This document shows, one piece after another, positions 16,924 to 26,873 of a stretch of 38,959 bases of DNA. Source of the stretch: Lysobacteraceae bacterium (lineage in GTDB: Bacteria; Pseudomonadota; Gammaproteobacteria; Xanthomonadales; Rhodanobacteraceae). The notes beneath the pieces were generated by a model. The model had not been told where the DNA came from. It ran no database searches and saw only the letters and a list, made by a program, of their open reading frames with translations. Where the stretch lies: NCBI GenBank assembly GCA_028866435.1, contig JAGWIC010000021.1:1-38959 (forward strand). The letters run 5' to 3'. Within the stretch, counting starts at the first letter, position 1; each line of letters starts with the position of its first letter. Both the position numbers and the translations under genes were made by a program.

Positions 16924-18531
16924 TCACGCCGCGCGCAGATCGCGCAGGCGAAAGCCGCCCGCGAACAGCATGCCGAGGTAACTCGCGCCGCCCGCCACCA
17001 CCAGCACCGCCAGGTGCCAGATGCGGGTGTGCACCGCCACCTGCGACCACTCCGGCCACCACCAGCGTCCCACCAGCAGCACCAGCGCCATCACCGCGCA
17101 GGCCGGCAACAACCGCAGCCAGTGGCGCGCCCAGCCGGGCTGGTGCCGGTACACGCCGGCCTGCTTCAGCCAATGCCACAACAGCAGAAAGTTCAGGTAG
17201 CTGGACAAGCTGCTGGCCACCGCCAGCGCCACGTGCAGACCCGGCACCCGGGCGATTCCCTCCAGCCAGCCCAACCGGTGCAACGCCGGCGGCGCCCACA
17301 GCTCGAACAGCAGCACGATGAACAGGAAGTTGAAAAGCATGTTGGCGACCAGTGCCGCGACCCCCGCCCGCACCGGCGTGCGCGTGTCCTGCCGCGCGTA
17401 AAACGCCGGCAACAGGATCTTCACCAGCGCATACGCCGGCAGGCCGGCGCTGAGCGCCATCGTGGACAGCGTCGTCATGTGCGCATCGAACGCGGTGTAA
17501 TGGCCGTTCTGGAACAGCGTGGTCACCAGCGGCTCGGCCAGCAACAGGAGCGCCAGCATGGCCGGCAGCGAGATCAACAGGGTCAGCCGCAAGCCCCAGT
17601 CCATCGCCCGGGAAAAGCCTTCCCGGTCGGTACCCACGTGATGCCGCGAAAGCGCCGGCAGGATCACCGTGCCCAAGGCCACGCCGAACACGCCCAGCGG
17701 CAGTTCCAGAAACCGCGTCGACTGCCACAGCCAGGTTTGCGAACCGGTGATCAGTAGTGAGATCACCGCGGTGTCGAGCAGCATGTTGAGCTGGGCTACC
17801 GATGAACCGAACAGGGTTGGCACCATCAGCTTCATGATCCGCCGGACCCCGGGATGGCTCCAGCCCCAGCGCGGCATGCCGAGCAGGTCGATGGCGCGCA
17901 ACGACGGCAACAGGAACAGCAGTTGCACGATGCCAGCCAGCAGCACCGCCCAGCCCATCGCCATGATCGGCGTATGCAGCCGTGGCGCCACCCACAGGGC
18001 GGCCACGATCATGCATACGTTGAGGATCACCGGTGCCAGCGCCGGCAAGGCAAAGCGGTGAAAACTGTTCAGCGCCCCGCCGGCCAGCGCGGTCAGCGAC
18101 ACGAACAGGATGAACGGGAACGTCAGCCGGGTCAGCGCGCTGGTGAGTTCGAACTTGTACGGCTGGTCGAGTGCGCCGGGCGCGAAGGTGGCGGCGACCT
18201 GCGGCGCGAAGATCAACCCCAGTGCCACCACCACCAGCAGGATGCCGCCCAGGGTGCCCGACACGCGCGCCATCAGCTCCTTCAGCTGCGCATGGGTCCC
18301 GGTTTCCTTCACCTCGGTGAATACCGGCACGAAGGCAGTGGAGAACGACCCCTCGGCGAACAGCCGGCGCATGAAATTGGGAATCCGAAACGCGATCACG
18401 AAGGCGTCGGTGGCTGCGCTGGCGCCGAAGACGTGGCTCATCGAGATGTCACGCAGCAATCCCAGGACACGCGAGACCATGGTCATGCTGCTGAACGAGA
18501 GCAGGCCGCGGAGCATGCTGGGGGACTTCAT
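16924..18531 (-). CDS. murJ: MurJ, lipid II flippase
   Basis: A polytopic inner-membrane protein of the MVF/MATE-like family that flips lipid II for peptidoglycan synthesis. It is 535 aa with about 14 hydrophobic segments. The N-terminus MKSPSMLRGLLSFSSMTMVS, followed by RVLGLLRD, and DAFVIAFRIPNFMRRLFAEGSFSTAFVPVF are family hallmarks, including the essential Arg residues in these segments. The start is the ATG with the MKSP terminus; a longer frame upstream has no family similarity. It is divergent from rpsT across a 227-bp gap. That gap has a good rpsT promoter but no obvious murJ promoter. It was formerly called mviN. Confidence 0.95.
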   Translation of the reverse strand: MKSPSMLRGLLSFSSMTMVSRVLGLLRDISMSHVFGASAATDAFVIAFRIPNFMRRLFAEGSFSTAFVPVFTEVKETGTHAQLKELMARVSGTLGGILLVVVALGLIFAPQVAATFAPGALDQPYKFELTSALTRLTFPFILFVSLTALAGGALNSFHRFALPALAPVILNVCMIVAALWVAPRLHTPIMAMGWAVLLAGIVQLLFLLPSLRAIDLLGMPRWGWSHPGVRRIMKLMVPTLFGSSVAQLNMLLDTAVISLLITGSQTWLWQSTRFLELPLGVFGVALGTVILPALSRHHVGTDREGFSRAMDWGLRLTLLISLPAMLALLLLAEPLVTTLFQNGHYTAFDAHMTTLSTMALSAGLPAYALVKILLPAFYARQDTRTPVRAGVAALVANMLFNFLFIVLLFELWAPPALHRLGWLEGIARVPGLHVALAVASSLSSYLNFLLLWHWLKQAGVYRHQPGWARHWLRLLPACAVMALVLLVGRWWWPEWSQVAVHTRIWHLAVLVVAGGASYLGMLFAGGFRLRDLRAA

Positions 18532-18685
18532 CGGGCTGTCATGACCTTCTGCGGCTGCCGGGCGGTGGCGTAGTTTGACAGCCGGCGCAGGCAAGATGAC
18601 AGCCCGTTTTATGGCAGAATGCAGCCCGTGCCGGCGGCACAGCGCCCCGATGCCCGCCGCGGGCCGTGTTCCAGCGGCCAAATGA

Positions 18686-18714
18686 TTGACGCAGCGGAGA
18701 TTCAACCGCATAAT
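18686..18714 (+). promoter_or_regulatory. Sigma70 promoter of rpsT
   Basis: TTGACG (18686-18691) and CATAAT (18709-18714) are separated by exactly 17 bp, close to the consensus. Transcription would start near 18721, leaving a leader of about 38 nt that contains the rpsT ribosome-binding site GGAG at 18748-18751. Confidence 0.75.
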
Positions 18715-18758
18715 TGCCGTCTTTTTCCACCCTTAACACTGCATCCCGGAGTTCTACC

Positions 18759-19022
18759 TTGGCCAACATCAAGTCCGCGAAGAAGCGCGCGCGCCAGTCC
18801 GAACAGCGCCGCCTGCGCAACATCAGCGCTCGTTCCATGGTCCGTACCGCCCTGAAGAAGGTCGTCAAGGCCATCGAGGCCAAGGACAAGGCGGGCGCCA
18901 TCGCCGCGTTCACCGTCGCCCAGCCGGTGATGGACCGCTACGCCGCCCGCGGCCTGATCCATAAGAACAAGGCCGCCCGTCACAAGAGCCGCCTCAACGC
19001 GAAGATCCGCGAACTGGCGTAA
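18759..19022 (+). CDS. rpsT: 30S ribosomal protein S20
   Basis: A primary 16S rRNA-binding protein of 87 aa. The start is a TTG codon: [20 protein letters not shown] is the conserved N-terminus, no ATG gives it, and GGAG stands 7 nt before the TTG. E. coli rpsT also starts with a rare TTG, which is tied to its translational autoregulation, so the codon choice is probably conserved and functional. The promoter is at 18686-18714 and the terminator at 19052-19074, a monocistronic unit. It is divergent from murJ. Confidence 0.97.
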   Translation: MANIKSAKKRARQSEQRRLRNISARSMVRTALKKVVKAIEAKDKAGAIAAFTVAQPVMDRYAARGLIHKNKAARHKSRLNAKIRELA

Positions 19023-19051
19023 GCCGGCGCCGCGATTCGGGTTGACGGGGA

Positions 19052-19074
19052 AGCCGGCGCAAGCCGGCTTTTTC
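19052..19074 (+). terminator. Rho-independent terminator of rpsT
   Basis: AAGCCGGC and GCCGGCTT form a perfect 8-bp stem around the loop GCAA, followed by a run of five T. It lies 30 bp after the rpsT stop codon. Confidence 0.93.
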
Positions 19075-19087
19075 GTGGGTGATTCTT

Positions 19088-19157
19088 GTAGGAGCCCGCT
19101 GGCGGGCGATGCTTTTCGTCATGTAACGAAGAGCATCGCCCGCGAGCGGGCTCCTAC
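19088..19157. repeat. 70-bp palindromic REP-like element, type B, after rpsT
   Basis: The left arm GTAGGAGCCCGCTGGCGGGC continues with GATGCTTTTCG and pairs with CGAAGAGCATC followed by GCCCGCGAGCGGGCTCCTAC. It is the most symmetrical of the type B copies. It separates the convergent rpsT terminator and the end of the feo operon. Confidence 0.92.
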
Positions 19158-19179
19158 GGGGAGCGCCGCATGCCTGGCG

Positions 19180-19488
19180 TCACTCGCCGCGCCGCGGCCG
19201 GAACTCCAGCGGCGTCGGCTCACCTGTCCGTGCCGCCGCCGGTCGCTTCGGGCCGCAGGCACCGCAGGTGCTGCAGCCATCGCTGCAATCCCCGGTCGCT
19301 TCCTTTGGCTGCAGCTGCCGGGCGAAGGCCCGTACCCATGCGCTGCGCCCGGGCCGGCCGTAGCGGATCGATGTAGCGGCCAGCCAGCGGTTGGTCAGCT
19401 TCGGCGCCAGCTTGCGCAACACGATCAGCACGCTGGCCAGCACCACCAGTCCGACGATCACGTACTGCAGCAGCAGGCCCGCACTCAT
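19180..19488 (-). CDS. Small Cys-rich membrane protein of the feo operon (possibly DUF6587-like)
   Basis: A 102-aa protein with one N-terminal transmembrane segment (about residues 5-25, LLLQYVIVGLVVLASVLIVL), a basic middle region and a Cys-rich tail (GDCSDGCSTCGACG, five cysteines within 14 residues). Its ATG overlaps the feoB stop codon as ATGA, so it is co-translated with FeoB and takes the place of feoC. No winged-helix FeoC features are seen. Small Cys-rich proteins encoded after feoB in other bacteria are proposed to assist FeoB or bind iron or a cluster; the exact function is unknown. The DUF assignment is from memory and tentative. Confidence 0.8.
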   Translation of the reverse strand: MSAGLLLQYVIVGLVVLASVLIVLRKLAPKLTNRWLAATSIRYGRPGRSAWVRAFARQLQPKEATGDCSDGCSTCGACGPKRPAAARTGEPTPLEFRPRRGE

Positions 19489-21320
19489 GACAGCAACCTC
19501 GCCAGCTGATAGACGATGAAGGACGCCGCATAGGCCAGCACGAACATGTAGCTGAACGAGATCGCCACGTTGCGCCACGAGTTGGTCTCGCGGCGAATCA
19601 AGGCCAGGGTCGACATGCACTGCGGCGCATAGGCAAACCACACCAGCAGCGACAGCGCGCTGGCCAGCGAAATCTGGCCGGCCAGCGCATGTTCCAGGCC
19701 GCCGGGGCTCTGTCCGCCCACCAGGTAGACGGTGGCCAGCGCCGCCACCGCCGTCTCGCGCGCGGCGAAGGCGGGGATCAGCGCCAGGCTGATCTCCCAG
19801 TTGAAGCCGATCGGCGCAAAGATGAATTGCAGGCCACGGCCGATATAGCCGGCAAAGCTGTAATTGATGGCCGGACCGGTGGCACCCACCGGCGGTCCCG
19901 GGAAGGTCGAGATGAACCACATCAGCACGGTCAGCCCGAGGATCACGCCGGTGAGGCGCCTCATGAAAATCGCGCCGCGCTCGTACAGGCCGATCGCCAC
20001 ATCGCGCAGCTTGGGCATCCGGTACGAGGGCAGCTCCATCAACAAGGCATGCTCGCTCTTGTCGCGACGGAGCCGTTTCATCACCCAGCCGACCGCCATC
20101 GCGCCCAGGATGCCGGCCAGGTACAACGCGAACAGCACGATCCCCTGCAGGTTGAACAACCCCACCTTGCGCGCCGGGATGAAGGCGCCGATCAGCAGTG
20201 CATACACCGGCAACCGGGCCGAACAGGTCATCAGCGGCGCGATCAGGATGGTGGCGAGGCGATCGCGCGGGTCCTGAATGCTGCGCGTGCCCATGATGCC
20301 GGGGATGGCACAGGCGAAACTCGACAGCAACGGAATGAACGAACGCCCGGTCAGCCCCACCGACAGCATCAGCCGATCGAGCAGGAAGGCCGCGCGCGGC
20401 AGGTAGCCCGACTCCTCCAGGGTGAGGATGAACAGGAACAGCACCAGGATCACCGGCAGGAAGCCGATCACCGTGCCCAGCCCGCCGAACAGGCCGTTGA
20501 CCACCAGGCTCTGCAGCGGCCCGGCCGGCATCGCCACCGCCACGTGCTCGCCCAGCCAGCCGAACGCGCCACCGATCAGGTCGCTCATCGGCTTGCCGGC
20601 GGCATAGACCGCCTGGAACACCAGGAACATGACCACGGCCAGGATGGCCAGGCCGAATACCGGGTGCAGCGCCCAGCGATCCAGCGCATCGTCCAGCGCC
20701 GCGGTGGCGCGCGGCATGCGCACCGTCGCCGCCAGCAGCTCGCGTACCTGCGCGTGCAGGTCGGCGCGACTGGCCGCGTCATCCGGCTGCACTGGCGCCG
20801 CCGGCGGCACCTCGCCATCCACCCGCGCGATCAGCGCCCGTGCGCCACCTCGCTTGACGGCCACGGTCTCCACCACCGGCAGGCCGAGCCGGCGCTGCAG
20901 CTCGGGCACGTCGATGACGATGCCGCGCGCCCGCGCGGTATCCATCATGTTCAACGCCAGCACTACCGGTCGGCCCAGGCGCCTGACCTCCAGCACGAAG
21001 CGCAGGTGCAGGCGCAGGTTGGTGGCGTCGGCCACGCACACGATCAGGTCCGGCGGCAGCTCGCCCGGGTAGTTGCCGGCGCAGACGTCGCGGGTGATCT
21101 GCTCGTCCGGGCTGTTCGCCTCGAGGCTGTAGGTGCCCGGCAGGTCGAGGATATGCAGCACCCGCCCCGATGGCGCGGTGAAGCGGCCCTCCTTGCGTTC
21201 CACCGTGACGCCGGCGTAGTTGGCGACTTTTTGCCGGCCGCCGGTAAGCTGGTTGAACAGCGCCGTCTTGCCGCAGTTCGGGTTGCCGACAAGGGCGATG
21301 CGCAGGGTCGACGCGCTCAT
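19485..21320 (-). CDS. feoB: FeoB, ferrous iron transporter
   Basis: An inner-membrane Fe(II) transporter of 611 aa with an N-terminal G-protein domain. Its motifs are GNPNCGKT (residues 12-19), VTVERKEG (switch I), DLPGTYSL (G3) and NMMD (G4). A helical spacer and the FeoB_C membrane region follow, with the Cys-containing gate motifs SSFACAIPGIMGTR and LMTCSARLPVYALLI. It is shorter than E. coli FeoB (773 aa), which is common in this order. The start overlaps the feoA stop as ATGA, and the stop overlaps the small Cys-rich gene. Expression is probably iron-repressed through the Fur-like site upstream of feoA. Confidence 0.96.
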   Translation of the reverse strand: MSASTLRIALVGNPNCGKTALFNQLTGGRQKVANYAGVTVERKEGRFTAPSGRVLHILDLPGTYSLEANSPDEQITRDVCAGNYPGELPPDLIVCVADATNLRLHLRFVLEVRRLGRPVVLALNMMDTARARGIVIDVPELQRRLGLPVVETVAVKRGGARALIARVDGEVPPAAPVQPDDAASRADLHAQVRELLAATVRMPRATAALDDALDRWALHPVFGLAILAVVMFLVFQAVYAAGKPMSDLIGGAFGWLGEHVAVAMPAGPLQSLVVNGLFGGLGTVIGFLPVILVLFLFILTLEESGYLPRAAFLLDRLMLSVGLTGRSFIPLLSSFACAIPGIMGTRSIQDPRDRLATILIAPLMTCSARLPVYALLIGAFIPARKVGLFNLQGIVLFALYLAGILGAMAVGWVMKRLRRDKSEHALLMELPSYRMPKLRDVAIGLYERGAIFMRRLTGVILGLTVLMWFISTFPGPPVGATGPAINYSFAGYIGRGLQFIFAPIGFNWEISLALIPAFAARETAVAALATVYLVGGQSPGGLEHALAGQISLASALSLLVWFAYAPQCMSTLALIRRETNSWRNVAISFSYMFVLAYAASFIVYQLARLLS

Positions 21321-21562
21321 GCCGCCGCCTCGCTGCGCACGCCGACCCGGGCCGCCTCGGCACGACGCAGGGCGAACCGGGTGAAGCCGATCTGGATCAG
21401 CAGCGGATCGCCGCCCATCGGCCCCACCGCCACCACCCGCACCGGCTCGCCTGCGACAAAGCCCAGGTCGCGCAGGCGCTGGGCGATCGGATCGGCCGCA
21501 TGCGCGTCGTCCACGCGGTCGACCACGGCGGGGGCACCCTTGGGCAAATCGGACAGACGCAC
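21317..21562 (-). CDS. feoA: FeoA, ferrous iron transport accessory protein
   Basis: A small SH3-like cytosolic partner of FeoB. The conserved features are LRDLGFVAGEPVRVVAVGPMGGDPLLIQIG and the C-terminal FALRRAEAARV. I chose the GTG at 21562 (MRLSDLPKGAP, 81 aa), because the next upstream start, a TTG at 21577, touches the Fur-box-like site and has no ribosome-binding sequence. The stop overlaps the feoB start. FeoA is thought to stimulate FeoB or its GTPase cycle. Confidence 0.9.
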   Translation of the reverse strand: MRLSDLPKGAPAVVDRVDDAHAADPIAQRLRDLGFVAGEPVRVVAVGPMGGDPLLIQIGFTRFALRRAEAARVGVRSEAAA

Positions 21563-21576
21563 GGGCTGGATTCTCA

Positions 21577-21595
21577 AATAAGAATAGTTCGCATT
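21577..21595 (-). promoter_or_regulatory. Fur-box-like operator of feoAB
   Basis: On the minus strand AATGCGAACTATTCTTATT matches 15 of 19 positions of the palindrome AATGAGAATAATTCTCATT used by many proteobacterial Fur proteins. A -10-like TACAAT overlaps its edge (21593-21598), so binding would block transcription of feoA. I compared it by eye; no matrix scan was possible. Confidence 0.6.
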
Positions 21596-21629
21596 GTAGA
21601 CCTTCGCCCGCTTCGCTGCATCACGCCAA

Positions 21630-21656
21630 TTGCCGCACCCCCGGTGCGTTTATCAT
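21630..21656 (+). promoter_or_regulatory. Weak candidate promoter of liuC
   Basis: TTGCCG (21630-21635) and TATCAT (21651-21656) are 15 bp apart, with the small palindrome GCACC-CCC-GGTGC between them. The spacing is short, so this is tentative. Confidence 0.3.
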
Positions 21657-21683
21657 CGCGTTATTTGCCGCCCCGGATCCACG

Positions 21684-22478
21684 ATGACCGACTCCATCCT
21701 CAGCGAGCGCCGCGGCTCGACCGCCTGGCTCACCCTGAACCGCCCGCAGATCCACAACGCGTTCGACGATGCGCTGATCGCGGCGCTCACCGACGCGCTG
21801 GCCGCCGCCGACGCCGACCCGGCCGTGCGCACGGTGGTGCTTACCGGCAACGGCAGCTGCTTCTCCGCCGGCGCCGACCTCAACTGGATGCGCGGCATGG
21901 CCGCCGCCAGCGAGCAGGAGAACCGCGAGGACTCGCTGCGCCTGGCGCGGCTGATGCGCACCTTGCAGTTCCTGTCCAAGCCCACCCTCGCCCGCGTCAA
22001 CGGCGCCGCCTATGGTGGCGGCGTGGGCCTGGTCGCCTGCTGCGACATCGCCATCGGCGTGGACAGCGCCAAGTTCGCGCTGTCGGAAGTGAAGCTGGGC
22101 CTGGTGCCGGCGGTGATCTCGCCCTACGTGATCGCCGCGATCGGCCTGCGCGAGGCGCGCCGGCTGTTCGTCACCGGCGAGGTGTTCGACGCCATCGAGG
22201 CGCAGCGCATCGGCCTGCTGCACGCGACGGTATCCACCGGCGAACTGGATGAGGCGATCGAGCGCCAGCTGTACCTGCTGGCCAAGGCCGGTCCGCTGGC
22301 CCAGCGCGAAGCGAAGCAGCTGGCGCTGCGCATCGGCGGCGCCGACCCGGCGCGGGCCGAGCGCATCGACAGCGAAAACGCCGAGCTGATCGCCCGCCTG
22401 CGCGTGTCGCCGGAAGGCCAGCACGGCCTGGGCGCCTTCCTCGACAAGCGCGCGCCGGCGTGGGTCGGCCAGCCGTAG
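21684..22478 (+). CDS. liuC: Enoyl-CoA hydratase family, probable methylglutaconyl-CoA hydratase
   Basis: A crotonase-fold enzyme of 264 aa. The oxyanion-hole segments are GSCFSAGADLNWM and NGAAYGGGVGLVACCDIAIG, followed by FALSEVKLGLVPAVISPYV, which is typical of AUH/LiuC-type hydratases. The pathway role, hydration of 3-methylglutaconyl-CoA to HMG-CoA in leucine breakdown, is inferred from the two downstream genes: a methylcrotonyl-CoA carboxylase subunit and HMG-CoA lyase. The start has GGA about 8 nt upstream. The TAG stop codon lies inside a GTAGGAGCACC sequence that looks like half of a type A palindrome. It is divergent from feoA. Confidence 0.87.
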   Translation: MTDSILSERRGSTAWLTLNRPQIHNAFDDALIAALTDALAAADADPAVRTVVLTGNGSCFSAGADLNWMRGMAAASEQENREDSLRLARLMRTLQFLSKPTLARVNGAAYGGGVGLVACCDIAIGVDSAKFALSEVKLGLVPAVISPYVIAAIGLREARRLFVTGEVFDAIEAQRIGLLHATVSTGELDEAIERQLYLLAKAGPLAQREAKQLALRIGGADPARAERIDSENAELIARLRVSPEGQHGLGAFLDKRAPAWVGQP

Positions 22479-22494
22479 GAGCACCCCGTGCGAT
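22475..22494 (+). repeat. Half of a type A palindrome at the end of liuC
   Basis: GTAGGAGCACCCCGTGCGAT resembles the left arm of the type A elements, but no right arm follows. It supplies the liuC stop codon. It is probably a decayed or single-arm copy. Confidence 0.5.
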
Positions 22495-22546
22495 CTGCTA
22501 GCTTTAGACGATTTGCATCGCCACCCAACGGCTCCAGGAATCCCGC

Positions 22547-24535
<1,989 letters not shown>

Positions 24536-24538
24536 CCC

Positions 24539-24638
24539 GTAGGAGCCCGCTTGCGGGCGATGCTCTTGGCTCTTGCGAATCCCAAATCCCGAATCCCGAA
24601 TCCCGCACCAAGAGCATCGCCCGCAAGCGGGCTCCTAC
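24539..24638. repeat. 100-bp palindromic REP-like element, type B, between liuD and liuE
   Basis: The arms match the other type B copies: GTAGGAGCCCGCTTGCGGGC with GATGCTCTTG, and CAAGAGCATC with GCCCGCAAGCGGGCTCCTAC. The loop is longer and contains four copies of the heptamer-like unit AATCCCG/AATCCCA, the same unit that builds the inverted repeat at 28464-28566. It begins 4 bp after the liuD stop. Confidence 0.92.
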
Positions 24639-24659
24639 ACGTCGACACCGGAGTTCTCC

Positions 24660-25562
24660 ATGAACGCTTCCAACCACGTCCGCATCGTCGAAGTCGGCGC
24701 CCGCGACGGCCTGCAGAACGAGAAGACCCTGCTGCCGGCCGGGGTGAAGATCGCGCTGATCGACCGGCTCTCCGCCACCGGCCTGCGGACGATCGAGGCG
24801 ACCAGCTTCGTCAGCCCGAAATGGGTGCCGCAACTGGCCGATGCAGCCGAGGTATTCACCCGCATCCGCAAGGTGCCGGGCGTGAGCTACCCGGTGCTGG
24901 TGCCGAACCTGCAGGGCTACCAGCGCGCACGCGAGGTCGGCGCGCGTGAGGTCGCGGTGTTCACCGCCGCCTCGGAGGCTTTCAACCGCAAGAACATCAA
25001 CGCCTCGATCGACGCGTCGATCGAGCGCTTCATCCCGGTCATCGAGCAGGCCCGGGCCGACGGGGTGACGGTGCGCGGCTACGTCTCCACCGTGCTCGGC
25101 TGCCCGTACCAGGGCGAGGTGCCGGTGGCCGACGTGGTGCGCGTGGCGCAGCGCATGTACGAGCTGGGCTGCGGCGAAATCTCGCTGGGCGACACCATCG
25201 GCGTCGGCACGCCGGCGAAGGCGCGCGCGATGCTGCGCGCGGTGGCGCAGGAAGTGCCGATGAGCGCGCTGGCGGTGCATTTCCACGACACCTACGGCCA
25301 GGCGCTGGCCAACATCCTGGCCTGCCTGGAGGAAGGCGTGCGCGTGGTCGACAGCGCCGTCTCCGGCACCGGCGGCTGCCCGTATGCCAAGGGCGCCACC
25401 GGCAACGTGGCCAGCGAGGACGTGATCTACATGCTGCATGGCCTGGGGCTGGAGACCGGCATCGACCTCGACCTGCTGGTCGCCACCGGCGCCTGGCTCG
25501 CCGCCCAGCTGCACAAGGAAACCGCCAGCCGGGTCACCCGCGCGCGCACCGCCGCAGCCTGA
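24660..25562 (+). CDS. liuE: Hydroxymethylglutaryl-CoA lyase
   Basis: It cleaves HMG-CoA to acetoacetate and acetyl-CoA, the last step of leucine catabolism. It has 300 aa and a TIM-barrel fold. Seen are VEVGARDGLQNE (Arg15, Asp16), metal-binding VHFHDTYGQ (His207, His209) and the signature SGTGGCPYAKGATGN with catalytic Cys240. The start is the ATG after GGAGTTCTCC; an upstream in-frame ATG at 24573 lies within the palindromic repeat and is rejected. It is also called mvaB. Isovaleryl-CoA dehydrogenase, LiuB and the LiuR regulator are absent here. Confidence 0.95.
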   Translation: MNASNHVRIVEVGARDGLQNEKTLLPAGVKIALIDRLSATGLRTIEATSFVSPKWVPQLADAAEVFTRIRKVPGVSYPVLVPNLQGYQRAREVGAREVAVFTAASEAFNRKNINASIDASIERFIPVIEQARADGVTVRGYVSTVLGCPYQGEVPVADVVRVAQRMYELGCGEISLGDTIGVGTPAKARAMLRAVAQEVPMSALAVHFHDTYGQALANILACLEEGVRVVDSAVSGTGGCPYAKGATGNVASEDVIYMLHGLGLETGIDLDLLVATGAWLAAQLHKETASRVTRARTAAA

Positions 25563-25591
25563 TCGTCCACCCACCCTCACGAAGCCAGCCC

Positions 25592-26080
25592 ATGTCCGAG
25601 ACCTTGCGCATCCGCCCGATCGAGCCACGCGACGACGCGACAATGGCCGCCATCATTCGCCGGGTGATGCCCGAATTCGGGGCCGACGGCCCGGGTTTCG
25701 CGATCCACGACACGGAAGTGGACAGCATGTCCGACGCCTACGCGCAACCGCGTTGCAGCTACTTCGTGGTGGAGCACCGGGGCGTCGTGGTCGGTGGCGC
25801 CGGCGTGGCGCCGCTGGCGCACGGGGCGGCCGACGTCTGCGAGCTGCGCAAGATGTACTTCCTGCCCGAGGCAAGGGGGATCGGCGCCGGCAGCGCCATG
25901 ATCCAACGCTGCCTGGAAGCGGCGCGGCAGCATGGCTTCAAGCGCTGCTACCTGGAAACGCTCACCGGCATGGATGCCGCGCAGGCGCTGTACGCCCGCA
26001 GCGGCTTCCACGCGCTGTGCAGCCCGATGGGCGGCACCGGCCATCACGGCTGCGACCGTTTCTACCTGCGCGATCTGTGA
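25592..26080 (+). CDS. GNAT family N-acetyltransferase
   Basis: A single GNAT domain of 162 aa. The acetyl-CoA pyrophosphate-binding motif A is MYFLPEARGIGAGSAMIQRC (about residues 89-108), preceded by the beta-4 strand ADVCELRK. The C-terminal region KRCYLETLTGMDAAQALYARSGF is typical of motif B. The substrate is unknown. It starts 29 bp after the liuE stop, possibly co-transcribed, but no functional link to leucine breakdown is evident. Confidence 0.85.
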   Translation: MSETLRIRPIEPRDDATMAAIIRRVMPEFGADGPGFAIHDTEVDSMSDAYAQPRCSYFVVEHRGVVVGGAGVAPLAHGAADVCELRKMYFLPEARGIGAGSAMIQRCLEAARQHGFKRCYLETLTGMDAAQALYARSGFHALCSPMGGTGHHGCDRFYLRDL

Positions 26081-26088
26081 GCAGGGCC

Positions 26089-26271
26089 ATGGCCACCCGC
26101 GAACCCGAGGTCGACGCCGGCATCGCCCGCTGCGCCGCCCCCGCGCAACCGCTCCTCGCCCATCTGCGCGAATGGCTGCCTGCCGCGGAGGAAGGACCTG
26201 GAGGAGCGGCTGGCGGCCGGCAAGCGACGAAACCGGAAATACCAGCCATGCCGAAGGGGCGTGAACCATGA
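26089..26271 (+). pseudogene. Decayed DUF1801/YdeI-like gene (internal deletion)
   Basis: The open frame has 60 codons. Its first 33 residues (MATREPEVDAGIARCAAPAQ, then PLLAHLREW) match the N-terminus of DUF1801 proteins, which normally run to about 200 aa. About 12 codons later, another frame reads KDLEERLAAGKRRNRKYQPC. This resembles the C-terminal EWLAEGKxRNWKYxxC ending of the two-domain DUF1801/YdeI proteins. The two ends of an intact gene are thus joined by a large deletion with a frame change. The remnant's stop overlaps the next gene's ATG. The family comparison is from memory. Confidence 0.6.
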
Positions 26272-26858
26272 TACGTGTCGCAGGCAGCGAGGATGCCCAG
26301 GCCATCCATGCGATCTACTGTCCCAGCGTGATCCACGGCGCGGCCACCTTCGAGACGCTGGTACCGACCGTGGAAGACATGCGCGAGCGTCTTCGCACAC
26401 GGCTGCAGCACTATCCGTGGCTGGTCTGGGACGAGGGCGGCACGGTGCTGGCCTATGCCTACGCCGGGCGCTTCCGCGAGCGCGCCGCCTACGACTGGAT
26501 CGCCGAAACCTCGATCTATGTGCACCCCGACGCCCAGCGCCGCGGCATTGCACGGCGGCTGTATGGCTGCCTGCTGGAGGCGATGCGCCTGCAGGGCATC
26601 ACCCAGGCCGTGGGCGTGATCACCCTGCCCGGCGAGGTCAGCGTGGCGCTGCACCAGGGCATGGGATTCAGTCCCGCCGGCGTCTGGCGGCAGTGCGGGT
26701 ACAAGCAGGGCCGCTGGTGGGACGTGGGCGTGTGGCAGAAGACCCTGCAGCCCGCGGCGGCCTCGCCTTCGCCGCCTGTCCCGTTTCCGCAACTGCGCCA
26801 CTCGGCCCGCCTGCAGCAGCTGCTCGATGACCCTGCCTCGGCCACCGGCAGGCCGTAA
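26268..26858 (+). CDS. GNAT acetyltransferase, phosphinothricin/methionine-sulfone N-acetyltransferase type
   Basis: A GNAT enzyme of 196 aa resembling the Pat/Bar/MnaT group. Features are AIHAIYCPSVIHGAATFE at the N-terminus, LAYAYAGRFRERAAYDWIAETSIYV, motif A HPDAQRRGIARRLYGCLL, GVITLPGEVSVALHQGMGF and WRQCGYKQGRWWDVGVWQK near the end. The family acetylates the amino group of phosphinothricin or methionine sulfone and sulfoximine, probably as detoxification of amino acid analogues. The last 35 residues are a Pro- and Ala-rich extension beyond the domain. The ATG overlaps the stop of the preceding remnant. Confidence 0.87.
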   Translation: MIRVAGSEDAQAIHAIYCPSVIHGAATFETLVPTVEDMRERLRTRLQHYPWLVWDEGGTVLAYAYAGRFRERAAYDWIAETSIYVHPDAQRRGIARRLYGCLLEAMRLQGITQAVGVITLPGEVSVALHQGMGFSPAGVWRQCGYKQGRWWDVGVWQKTLQPAAASPSPPVPFPQLRHSARLQQLLDDPASATGRP

Positions 26859-26873
26859 CCCGCGCCGCCCGCG

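Noticed and set aside
18525-18560. A four-codon minicistron (ATGACAGCCCGATGA) overlapping the murJ start
   Set aside because: Its ribosome-binding site is too close to the ATG and the stretch is short enough to occur by chance.
24573-24659. N-terminal extension of HMG-CoA lyase from the ATG at 24573
   Set aside because: The extension is encoded by the palindromic repeat; the ATG at 24660 has a ribosome-binding site and matches the family N-terminus.
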